A DNA stretch of 15,003 nucleotides, taken from Pseudomonadota bacterium (GTDB lineage: Bacteria; Pseudomonadota; Alphaproteobacteria; Rhizobiales; Phreatobacteraceae). Shown here piece after piece: positions 5,914 to 12,529 of this stretch. The stretch lies in contig JAEZGJ010000081.1 in assembly GCA_023416965.1 (NCBI GenBank), positions 1 to 15,003 on the forward strand, given 5' to 3'. Both the position numbers and the translations under genes were made by a program. A model generated the notes under the pieces. That model ran no database searches and was not told the origin of the DNA. It saw only the letters and a program-made list of their open reading frames with translations. Each line of letters opens with the position of its first letter. Positions within the stretch are counted from its first letter, which is position 1.

Positions 5914-8067
5914 ATGTTCGAAACCCATCGCGAGGAGATCACCTGGGGTGGTCGCAAGCTCGTGCTCGAGACCGGCAAGGTCGCCCGCCAGGCCCATGGC
6001 GCCGTGCTCGCCACCTATGGCGAGACCACCGTGCTCGCCACCGTCGTCTCCAACTACGAGCCGAAGGCCGGCATCGACTTCTTCCCGCTGACCGTGAACT
6101 ACCAGGAGAAGTATTTCGCCGCGGGCCGCATCCCCGGCGGCTACTTCAAGCGCGAGGGCCAGCCGACGGAGCGCGAGACGCTGATCTCCCGCCTCATCGA
6201 CCGCCCGATCCGCCCCCTCTTCGTCGAGGGCTACAAGAACGAGACCCAGGTCATCGTCACCACGCTCTCCCATGACATGGAGAACGATCCGGACGTGCTG
6301 GCCATGGTCGCCGCCTCCGCTGCCCTGACCCTCTCGGGCGTGCCCTTCATGGGTCCGGTGGGCGCCGCCCGCGTCGGCTACATCGACGGCGAATACGTGC
6401 TGAACCCCTATGTTGACGACATGAAGGAGTCGAAGCTCGACCTCGTCGTCGCCGGCACCGCCGACGCCGTGCTGATGGTCGAGTCGGAGGCCCAGGAGCT
6501 CTCCGAGGACGTCATGCTCGGCGCCGTCATGTTCGGCCACAAGTACTTCCAGCCGATCATCAACGCCATCATCTCGCTGGCCGACAAGGCCGCCAAGGAG
6601 CCGCGCGACTTCACCCCGCCCGACCATTCGGCGCTGGAGAAGGCCATGCTCGAGCTCGTCGAGAAGGACCTGCGCGCCGCCTATTCGATCCGCGAGAAGA
6701 CCGCCCGCTACGCCGCCGTCGGCGAGGTGAAGAAGAAGGCCCTCGAGGCCTTCGCCGGCGAGGGCGAGGGCAAGCACGACAAGCTGGTGGTCGCCGGCGT
6801 GTTCAAGGAGCTCGAGGCCAAGGTCGTCCGCTGGAACATCCTCGACACCGGCAGCCGCATCGACGGCCGTGACCTCGTCACGGTGCGCCCGATCGTCTCC
6901 GAGGTCGGCATCCTGCCGCGCACCCACGGCTCCGCGCTGTTCACCCGCGGCGAGACCCAGGCGATGGTGGTCACCACGCTCGGCACCGCCGAGGACGAGC
7001 AGTTCATCGACTCGCTGACCGGCACCTACAAGGAGAACTTCCTCCTGCACTACAACTTCCCCCCCTTCTCGGTGGGTGAAGCCGGCCGCATGGGCCGTCC
7101 GGGTCGCCGCGAAGTCGGCCACGGCAAGCTCGCCTGGCGCGCCGTCCATCCGATGCTTCCCGAGCGTCACGAGTTCCCCTACACGATCCGCGTCGTCTCG
7201 GAGATCACCGAGTCGAACGGCTCCTCCTCCATGGCCACCGTCTGCGGCGCCTCGCTGGCGCTGATGGATGCGGGCGTGCCGATCAAGCGTCCGGTGGCGG
7301 GCATCGCCATGGGCCTGATCCTCGAGGGCGAGCGCTATGCGGTGCTCTCCGACATCCTCGGTGACGAGGACCATCTCGGCGACATGGACTTCAAGGTCGC
7401 CGGCACCGCCGAGGGCATCACCTCGCTGCAGATGGACATCAAGATCGCCGGCATCACCGAGGAGATCATGAAGGTCGCCCTCGGCCAGGCCAAGGGCGGT
7501 CGCGAGCACATCCTCGGCGAGATGGCCAAGGCCCTGACCTCGGCCCGCGCCGAGCTCGGCGAGCACGCCCCGCGCATCGAGAGTTTCAAGATCCCCACCG
7601 ACAAGATCCGCGAAGTGATCGGCACGGGCGGCAAGGTCATCCGCGAGATCGTCGAGAAGACCGGCGCCAAGGTGAACATCGAGGACGACGGCACCGTGAA
7701 GGTGGCCTCGGCCAACGGCGAGCAGATCCGCGCCGCCGTGAACTGGATCAAGTCGATCACGCAGGAGCCCGAGCTCGGCATGATCTACGAGGGCACCGTG
7801 GTGAAGGTCGTCGACTTCGGCGCCTTCGTGAACTTCTTCGGTTCGCGCGACGGCCTCGTCCACATCTCGCAGCTCGCCAACAACCGCGTCGGCAAGGTCA
7901 CCGACGTGGTCAAGGAGGGCGACAAGGTGAAGGTGAAGCTCCTCGGCTTCGACGATCGCGGCAAGACCCGCCTGTCCATGAAGGTCGTCGACCAGGCGAC
8001 CGGCGAGGACCTCGAGAAGAAGCAGAAGGAAGCCGCCGCAGCGGAAGAGGGCGACGCCGCGGAGTGA
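5914..8067 (+). CDS. pnp: Polynucleotide phosphorylase (PNPase)
   Basis: This is a 717-residue phosphorolytic 3'-5' exoribonuclease, a trimer that degrades mRNA and helps mature small RNAs. Domain order is the full family set: first RNase PH domain (about 10-145, with PGGYFKREG and ISRLIDRPIRPLF), the helical linker, second RNase PH domain (about 310-540) with the catalytic LGDEDHLGDMDF segment (D486 and D492 match the E. coli numbers), KH domain from about 558 with GTGG at 570-573, and S1 domain at about 622-692 ending in RLSMKVV. The ATG at 5914 has AAAGGAAAC just upstream. It follows rpsO by 254 bp of structured leader and is closed by a clear terminator. The acidic tail with EEGDAAE is common and not informative. 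Confidence 0.98.
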   Translation: MFETHREEITWGGRKLVLETGKVARQAHGAVLATYGETTVLATVVSNYEPKAGIDFFPLTVNYQEKYFAAGRIPGGYFKREGQPTERETLISRLIDRPIRPLFVEGYKNETQVIVTTLSHDMENDPDVLAMVAASAALTLSGVPFMGPVGAARVGYIDGEYVLNPYVDDMKESKLDLVVAGTADAVLMVESEAQELSEDVMLGAVMFGHKYFQPIINAIISLADKAAKEPRDFTPPDHSALEKAMLELVEKDLRAAYSIREKTARYAAVGEVKKKALEAFAGEGEGKHDKLVVAGVFKELEAKVVRWNILDTGSRIDGRDLVTVRPIVSEVGILPRTHGSALFTRGETQAMVVTTLGTAEDEQFIDSLTGTYKENFLLHYNFPPFSVGEAGRMGRPGRREVGHGKLAWRAVHPMLPERHEFPYTIRVVSEITESNGSSSMATVCGASLALMDAGVPIKRPVAGIAMGLILEGERYAVLSDILGDEDHLGDMDFKVAGTAEGITSLQMDIKIAGITEEIMKVALGQAKGGREHILGEMAKALTSARAELGEHAPRIESFKIPTDKIREVIGTGGKVIREIVEKTGAKVNIEDDGTVKVASANGEQIRAAVNWIKSITQEPELGMIYEGTVVKVVDFGAFVNFFGSRDGLVHISQLANNRVGKVTDVVKEGDKVKVKLLGFDDRGKTRLSMKVVDQATGEDLEKKQKEAAAAEEGDAAE

Positions 8068-8095
8068 TCCCGGCGACCCCGCACTGATCTGGCGG

Positions 8096-8120
8096 AAGGG
8101 CGGCCCTCGGGCCGCCCTTT
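8096..8120 (+). terminator. Intrinsic terminator of pnp
   Basis: AAGGGCGGCC (8096-8105) pairs with GGCCGCCCTT (8110-8119) around a CTCG tetraloop and is followed by TTTCCTGTTT. It begins 28 bases after the pnp stop and ends 12 bases before the stop of the convergent hydrolase gene, for which it lacks a matching T-tract. Confidence 0.85.
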
Positions 8121-8131
8121 CCTGTTTGGCC

Positions 8132-8971
8132 TCAGGCTCCGAAGAAGGCCGTCACGTCGTCGAGCACCGGCCTCGTCAAGCGCAGGAGCGGCGCCAGCGC
8201 CAGCACCGTGCCGGCATGCCCCACCCCGTCGTATTTCCGCACCGTGACCGGCACGCCGACGGCGCCGAGCCGGGCCGCGAGAGCATCCGTGTTGCGCGGC
8301 TGGACGGTGGTGTCCGCCGTGCCCGTGCCGAGGAAGATGCGCGGCGCCCCTCGGCGGGCGAAGCTGATCGGCTGCGTCTCCGCCGGATTTCGGGCATTGC
8401 CGAAGGCGGCACGGGTCACGCGGCCCTCCAGCGGCAGGAAGTCGTAGGGCCCGGACAGGCCCGCCGCCGCCCTCACCGCCTGCCGCGGCACGCCGGCGCG
8501 GGCGAGATAGCGCGGGTCGAGGGCCAGCATCATGGCGTTGTAGGCCCCCGCCGAATGGCCGGCGAGGAAGATGCGGCCGGGATCGCCGCCATAGCGGCCG
8601 ATGCCCTCGCGCACGAAGGCGAGCGCCCGCGCCCCGTCCTCGATGAAGGTCGGGAAGCGCACCTCCGGCACCAGACGATAATCGGCGATCACGGTCACAT
8701 AGCCGCGGCCGGCGAAGGCGTCGCCGACGAAGCCGTAGGTGCTCTTCGCCCCGCTCGACCAGGAGCCGCCATAGATGAAGAAGACGACCGGCCGGCGTCC
8801 CTCCCCGCCGCGCGGCAGGTAGATGTCGAGCCGCTGGCGCGGATCGGGCCCGAAGGCGATGTCGCGCGTCGGCAGGCCCTGGGCGAGCGCCGGCGCCGCC
8901 GGCAAAGCGAGACCGGCGGCCGCGCCTGCGAGGAGGCCCGGCACGGCACGGCGCGAGGGGATGAGGGTCAT
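8132..8971 (-). CDS. Exported alpha/beta hydrolase (BD-FAE/HSL-like esterase)
   Basis: The protein has 279 residues. The N-terminus MTLIPSRRAVPGLLAGAAAG...APALAQ is a Tat-like leader with Arg7-Arg8, a hydrophobic core and a likely cleavage after ALA near residue 30, so the enzyme probably works in the periplasm. The fold shows the oxyanion segment YGGSW (67-71), the nucleophile elbow GHSAGA with Ser140, Asp220 in GTADTTV and His252 in GVGHAG, a complete triad. This matches the carboxylesterase/kynurenine-formamidase-like group; the substrate cannot be told. ATG 8971 is chosen because AGGAG sits five bases before it and the leader starts there; the open frame upstream to 9037 is unsupported. 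A hairpin overlaps the ribosome binding site. It follows the lectin-like gene on the same strand with a 90-bp gap. Confidence 0.87.
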   Translation of the reverse strand: MTLIPSRRAVPGLLAGAAAGLALPAAPALAQGLPTRDIAFGPDPRQRLDIYLPRGGEGRRPVVFFIYGGSWSSGAKSTYGFVGDAFAGRGYVTVIADYRLVPEVRFPTFIEDGARALAFVREGIGRYGGDPGRIFLAGHSAGAYNAMMLALDPRYLARAGVPRQAVRAAAGLSGPYDFLPLEGRVTRAAFGNARNPAETQPISFARRGAPRIFLGTGTADTTVQPRNTDALAARLGAVGVPVTVRKYDGVGHAGTVLALAPLLRLTRPVLDDVTAFFGA

Positions 8972-8978
8972 GGGAGCT

Positions 8979-9001
8979 CCTGCTGACATCACTGCAGCAG
9001 G
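8979..9001 (-). promoter_or_regulatory. Hairpin overlapping the esterase ribosome binding site
   Basis: CCTGCTG (8979-8985) is the exact inverse of CAGCAGG (8995-9001), a seven-pair stem with a nine-base loop. On the minus-strand transcript its 3' arm covers three bases of the AGGAG (8977-8981) that serves the ATG at 8971. It could shade the ribosome binding site; this is an inference from geometry. Confidence 0.35.
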
Positions 9002-9044
9002 TAACCCCGCCGGGCGCCGTTCGGTTGCGGCGGTCACCCCCTCG

Positions 9045-9064
9045 TGACGGGCAGCGTCCCGTCA
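9045..9064 (-). terminator. Hairpin starting at the lectin-gene stop codon
   Basis: TGACGGG (9045-9051) pairs with CCCGTCA (9058-9064) around six bases. On the minus strand the stem begins with the TGA stop of the lectin-like gene. No T-run follows, so it could act as a weak terminator or an mRNA 3' stabiliser rather than a full stop before the esterase. Confidence 0.35.
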
Positions 9065-9706
9065 GTTCGCCGCGAAGCAGTAGAAGCGGCCGTCGCCTCC
9101 AGTCGCCCGCAGCGAAGCCATGTCGCAGCCGCGCGAGGGATGGGACGAGTTCCACGACAGGGCCGGCGGCTCGGTGTTCAGCCCCATCCGGTCGTGGTGG
9201 CCGACCATGGCCGAGCCCTCGCCGTTCTTCGTCCAGTTGCCGCAGGTGCGGTCGGCGTCGCCGGAAAAGCCCGTGCCGTCGGCTTGGCTGCCGGTGAGGA
9301 TGTCGTGCTGGTTCGGCGTGTCGCCGCGCCCATTCACCACCGCGCCGGTCTCGGTCAGCGCCGTCTGCTTGGTGAGGTTGTTGGTGCCGTGGAGTTCGGC
9401 GACCGATGCGGCGATGACGACGCCGCGGGCATTGGCCCAGGGGCCCGAGCCGATCCGGTCGCGGGCATTCACCGCACCCGCCCCTTGCGTCGACAGATAG
9501 GCCCGCCAGGTGCGGTTGCCGGCGCCCGCCGCGGCGGCGAGGGCCTGGCAGTGCCTGTCGGCGCCTGCGAGGCCGCCGAGATTGCCGCCGTCGAGCGGCG
9601 CCGAGGTGATGAAGAAGCCCATCGGCGCCTGCTGGGCCGCGGCAGGGCCCGCCAGCGCGACGGACAGGCATGCCCCGGCAAGGGCCATTTTCAGGATCGG
9701 TGTCAT
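9062..9706 (-). CDS. Secreted C-type-lectin-like protein
   Basis: The protein has 214 residues with a clean Sec signal (MTPILKMALAGACLSVALAGPAAAQQ). The mature part looks like the bacterial proteins annotated simply as lectin, with a C-type-lectin-like fold: GFFITSAPLDGGNLGGLAGADRHC, TWRAYLSTQ, ARDRIGSGPW, NGRGDTPNQHDILTGS, CGNWTKNGEG, MVGHHDRMG and WNSSHPSRGC. Mature cysteines are C53, C155, C194 and C210; their order fits the nested C1-C4 and C2-C3 disulfides of that fold. No enzyme motif is seen; a sugar or surface ligand is possible but unproven. ATG 9706 is preceded by GGGAGG at good spacing; the frame stays open to 9883 but that stretch overlaps the end of the malonyl-CoA decarboxylase gene and is not lectin-like. 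It probably has its own promoter in the 112-bp gap upstream. Confidence 0.8.
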   Translation of the reverse strand: MTPILKMALAGACLSVALAGPAAAQQAPMGFFITSAPLDGGNLGGLAGADRHCQALAAAAGAGNRTWRAYLSTQGAGAVNARDRIGSGPWANARGVVIAASVAELHGTNNLTKQTALTETGAVVNGRGDTPNQHDILTGSQADGTGFSGDADRTCGNWTKNGEGSAMVGHHDRMGLNTEPPALSWNSSHPSRGCDMASLRATGGDGRFYCFAAN

Positions 9707-9818
9707 GGTGTCCTCCCGGGACGCGATGCCTTGTTGAGGCGGCATCTGGGGGGAGCCTAGGAAGGGCCGGTGCGGCGACCAAGACACAGGTCGGTGAGAC
9801 AGGTAACCCTGTAACGGG

Positions 9819-11147
9819 TCAGGCGCGGGCCTCCGCCAGCTTGCGGACGGGCGGGCTCGCCACGATCTCCCGGCGCTCGGCATAGGCCTCGTGGTTCTCC
9901 TCGATGCGGCCGAGATCGTAGAGGTAGTTGACCATCACCCCGTTCGACTGGGCGAGGCCCGCTTCCGACAGATCGGCGCCGGCATTGATGCGCTCCAGCC
10001 GGGCGCCGTTGCCGAGGTGGAACCGCGCGACCGGGTCGAGCGGCCGGTTGCCGGTGGTCTTGGCGGTGAGGAAGTAGCGCGCGGCGCAGCGGGCGAGCAG
10101 CCTGTCGAGCTTCGCGACGCGGCTGCGGTCGGCGCGCCAGTCGGCCTCGTCGAGGGCGGTGAGCAGCTCGCGCTCCTCCTCCAGCAGGAAGCCGGTCTCG
10201 GTCTTGCGCTCCTTGGCCAGCCACTTGGCGAAGCCCGGCACCGGCGACAGGGTGACGAAGGTCGTCAGCTTCGGCAGTTCGCGCTTCAGCTCCTCCACCA
10301 CCTGCTTGATCAGCAGCGAGCCGAAGGAGATGCCGGCGAGACCCGTCTGGCAGTTGGAGATGGAATAGAAGACCGCGACGCGGGCGTCGTCGGCGGCGAG
10401 CGGCGTGCCGCCCTCGGCGATCAGCGGCCCGATGGCGGCGGGGAGCTCCGCGGTCAGCGCCACCTCGACGAAGATCAGCGGCTCGTCGTCGAGGCGCGGA
10501 TGGAAGAAGGCGTAGCAGCGCCGGTCCTCCGGCTCGAGGCGCCGGCGCAGGTCGTCCCAGTCGCGGATCTCGTGCACCGCCTCGTAGCGGATGATCTTTT
10601 CCAGGATGTTGGCCGGCGTCGACCAGTCGATGCGCCTCACGACGAGGAACCCCCGGTTGAACCATGAGGAGAACAGGTGGACGAGATCGTCGTCCAGCAC
10701 CTTCAGATCGGCATGGGCGGGAAGGGCCGCAAGCAGGTCGTCGCGCAACCGCACCAGGGCGGCGGTGCCGCGCGGCGCCAGGTTCAGCCGGCGGATGAGC
10801 TCCTGGCGGCGCGGCTCGGCGGCGGCGTGCAGGGTGGCGGCGGCGGCCGGCGTCGGATCGGCCTGATAGGCGGTGATGGCCGCCTCGAGCTTTGCCCGGT
10901 CGGCGCCGAAGACCTCGGCGAAATCCTTGAGCACAGCGACGCGCTGCTCCGCGTCGAGCGTGGCATAGCCGTCGAGGATCTCGCGGGCGAGCGCCGTGCC
11001 AGAGGCCTCCCCGCGGCGGGACAGCAGCGCCCGCGCCAGCGCCACCACGTCGGCCGCCCTGCGCGGCTGCAGCTCCGCCGGTTTCCAGCCGATCAGCTCC
11101 CGGCTGCGGCGCGAAACGGTGGCCAGCATGTCGGTGACGAAGGTCAT
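9819..11147 (-). CDS. Malonyl-CoA decarboxylase
   Basis: The 442-residue protein matches the MCD family over its length. An N-terminal helical domain (about 1-150) is followed by the acetyltransferase-like catalytic domain with FSSWFNRGFLVVRRIDWSTPA, YEAVHEIRDWDDLRRRL, CYAFFHP, DEPLIFVEVALT, SNCQTGLAGISFG, TLSPVPGFAKWL (Ser301) and RFHLGNGA (His377). The last two segments hold the Ser and His considered catalytic in human MCD. The enzyme converts malonyl-CoA to acetyl-CoA and CO2, which supports malonate use or removes a fatty-acid-synthesis precursor. No malonyl-CoA synthetase (matB) or malonate transporter is in the window. ATG 11147 has GAGGAGG upstream. The same frame is open to 12167 on this strand, but that extension runs through two other genes and is not a fusion. 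The ech and DUF2218 genes precede it. Confidence 0.95.
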   Translation of the reverse strand: MTFVTDMLATVSRRSRELIGWKPAELQPRRAADVVALARALLSRRGEASGTALAREILDGYATLDAEQRVAVLKDFAEVFGADRAKLEAAITAYQADPTPAAAATLHAAAEPRRQELIRRLNLAPRGTAALVRLRDDLLAALPAHADLKVLDDDLVHLFSSWFNRGFLVVRRIDWSTPANILEKIIRYEAVHEIRDWDDLRRRLEPEDRRCYAFFHPRLDDEPLIFVEVALTAELPAAIGPLIAEGGTPLAADDARVAVFYSISNCQTGLAGISFGSLLIKQVVEELKRELPKLTTFVTLSPVPGFAKWLAKERKTETGFLLEEERELLTALDEADWRADRSRVAKLDRLLARCAARYFLTAKTTGNRPLDPVARFHLGNGARLERINAGADLSEAGLAQSNGVMVNYLYDLGRIEENHEAYAERREIVASPPVRKLAEARA

Positions 11148-11164
11148 GGGGGACACCTCCTCGT

Positions 11165-11181
11165 CCGGGTCACTCACCCGG
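11165..11181 (-). promoter_or_regulatory. 17-bp perfect inverted repeat before malonyl-CoA decarboxylase
   Basis: CCGGGT (11165-11170) and ACCCGG (11176-11181) flank a five-base centre. It sits 18-34 bases before the ATG of the decarboxylase gene, directly next to its GAGGAGG ribosome binding site, in a 92-bp gap. It can be a DNA operator or an mRNA hairpin; the sequence does not decide. Confidence 0.4.
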
Positions 11182-11239
11182 CCACGCCATGCTGCCACAG
11201 ATTGCTGCGCCGCCGCGAGACCCCTTCTGGGCGAGAGCC

Positions 11240-11527
11240 CTAGCCCACCGGCTGCCAGTCGATGTGCAACTCCTCGCGGAAGGCGAAGCGCTTGAGATGC
11301 TCGGCCACCACCTCTTCCAGCGTCGGCAGCCGGTCGGCTGAGGCATCGAGCTTCAGGCTCAGCACGTCGCCATTGGCCGACAGGGTCAGCGCCGCCTCGT
11401 CGCTGAAGGGCACCGTTCCCGAGCGCTCGTCGAAGGTGACGGCGAACTTGTGGCTCCAGTGCTTGCAGAGCTGCTGCAGGTAGCGACTGGCATGTGCCGT
11501 CGCGATGTCGGCCAGCGATACCGGCAT
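11240..11527 (-). CDS. DUF2218 domain protein
   Basis: A 95-residue cytoplasmic protein of the DUF2218 family. The family pattern is visible: an N-terminal helix (ADIATAHASRYLQQLCKHWSHK), a strand pair with FDERSGTVPF, and the late VVAEHLKRFAFREELHIDW. Members are small proteins of unknown function, often found near iron-siderophore or general metabolic genes. No catalytic motif is recognised and there is no signal peptide. ATG 11527 is preceded by GGAGGT; the frame is open back to 11644 but that part is not family-like. It lies between enoyl-CoA hydratase (123-bp gap) and malonyl-CoA decarboxylase (92-bp gap), on the same strand, so it may be co-transcribed with them; a link to acyl-CoA metabolism is only guilt by association. 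Confidence 0.8.
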   Translation of the reverse strand: MPVSLADIATAHASRYLQQLCKHWSHKFAVTFDERSGTVPFSDEAALTLSANGDVLSLKLDASADRLPTLEEVVAEHLKRFAFREELHIDWQPVG

Positions 11528-11577
11528 GATCAGGACCTCCGGGGACGACCTCGTTCCGAGCCCTGATTGGCGCCCAT

Positions 11578-11602
11578 CGGACGGGGATTTGCACCCCGCC
11601 CG
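11578..11602 (-). promoter_or_regulatory. Hairpin in the gap between enoyl-CoA hydratase and DUF2218 genes
   Basis: On the minus-strand transcript CGG-G-CGGGG pairs with CCCCG-U-CCG around a seven-base loop; the one mismatch on the plus strand becomes a G-U pair on the minus strand, so the stem is complete only in leftward RNA. There is no following T-run. It may be a weak terminator or processing site. Confidence 0.3.
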
Positions 11603-11650
11603 GCCGCAGGGCACCTGCGCGCCGCCCGTATGGACGGCAGCCATGCCCTT

Positions 11651-12427
11651 TTAGCGGTTCTTGAAGCCCGGCTTCCGCTTTTCGGCGAAGGCGGCCATGC
11701 CTTCCTTCTGGTCGGCCATGGCGAACATGGCGTGGAACACGCGCCGCTCGAAGCGGATGCCCTCGGCGAGGGTCGTCTCGTAGGAGCGGTTCACCGATTC
11801 CTTGGTCATCATCACGGTGGGCATGGACATGTCCGCGATCTGCGCGGCGACCTTCACCGCCTCCTCGACGAGGTCCGCGGCGGGCACGACACGCGAGACG
11901 AGGCCGACGCGCTCGGCTTCCGCCGCATCCATCATCCGGCCGGTGAGGCACATTTCCATCGCCTTGGACTTGCCGACGAAACGGGTGAGGCGCTGGGTGC
12001 CGCCGGCCCCCGGCATGACGCCGAGCTTGATCTCCGGCTGGCCGAACTTCGCGGTGTCGGCGGCGAGGATGAAGTCGCACATCATGGCGAGCTCGCAGCC
12101 ACCCCCGAGGGCAAAGCCCGCCACCGCCGCGATGATCGGCTTGCGTCGCTGGGCAACGCGGTCCCATACGGTGATGAAGTCCTCGAGGTAGCTCTCCGGA
12201 TAGGTCTTGTCCTTCATCTCCAGGATGTCGGCGCCGGCCGCGAAGGCCTTCTCCGACCCGGTGATGACGATGCAGCCGATGGCCGGGTCCTTGTCGAAAC
12301 CGTCGAGGACCGTGTTGATCTCGCCGACGAGCTGGCTGTTCAGCGCGTTCAGGGCCTTCGGGCGGTTCAGCGTGATCAGCCCGACCTTGCCGCGGGTCTC
12401 GACGATGATGGTCTCGTAGCTGGCCAT
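11651..12427 (-). CDS. Enoyl-CoA hydratase (crotonase family)
   Basis: A 258-residue single-domain crotonase. It hydrates trans-2-enoyl-CoA to 3-hydroxyacyl-CoA in beta-oxidation or related acyl-CoA routes. The oxyanion hole is formed by AAGADI (64-69) and GFALGGGCE (104-112). Both acid/base glutamates of true hydratases are present, Glu112 in GGGCELAMMCDF and Glu132 in FGQPEIKLGVMPGAGG, 20 residues apart as in mammalian crotonase. The C-terminal AFAEKRKPGFKNR is typical of short-chain hydratases. Presence of both Glu residues argues against an isomerase or dehalogenase. ATG 12427 has ACGAGGAC upstream. No thiolase or acyl-CoA dehydrogenase is in the window. The coaA gene ends 102 bp upstream on the same strand. 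Chain-length preference cannot be told. Confidence 0.95.
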   Translation of the reverse strand: MASYETIIVETRGKVGLITLNRPKALNALNSQLVGEINTVLDGFDKDPAIGCIVITGSEKAFAAGADILEMKDKTYPESYLEDFITVWDRVAQRRKPIIAAVAGFALGGGCELAMMCDFILAADTAKFGQPEIKLGVMPGAGGTQRLTRFVGKSKAMEMCLTGRMMDAAEAERVGLVSRVVPAADLVEEAVKVAAQIADMSMPTVMMTKESVNRSYETTLAEGIRFERRVFHAMFAMADQKEGMAAFAEKRKPGFKNR

Positions 12428-12529
12428 GGACAGTCCTCGTTGTGGCGCGTGTCGGGCAGAGAGCTATCCGAGGCGGCAGAGCCTGTCATCTCGTCCGGTG
12501 GGCGCATCCGGCATCAGGCAAGTGCGTCC

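Noticed and set aside
5620..7863. A 747-codon open frame on the minus strand opposite pnp and its leader
   Set aside because: The plus strand encodes an unmistakable PNPase. The antisense translation is a low-complexity His/Gly/Asp/Leu-rich product, as expected from strong GC bias at third positions.
7785..9782. A 665-codon minus-strand frame covering the end of pnp, the esterase and the lectin-like gene
   Set aside because: Both exported proteins are read in other frames with signal peptides, conserved motifs and ribosome binding sites; this frame gives an Arg/Gly/Pro-rich nonsense product.
9819..12167. One 782-codon minus-strand frame that would fuse malonyl-CoA decarboxylase to a long N-terminal extension
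   Set aside because: The extension runs out of frame through the DUF2218 and enoyl-CoA hydratase genes and has Arg/Gly/His-rich non-protein-like composition. The ATG at 11147 has a good ribosome binding site and family-like N-terminus.
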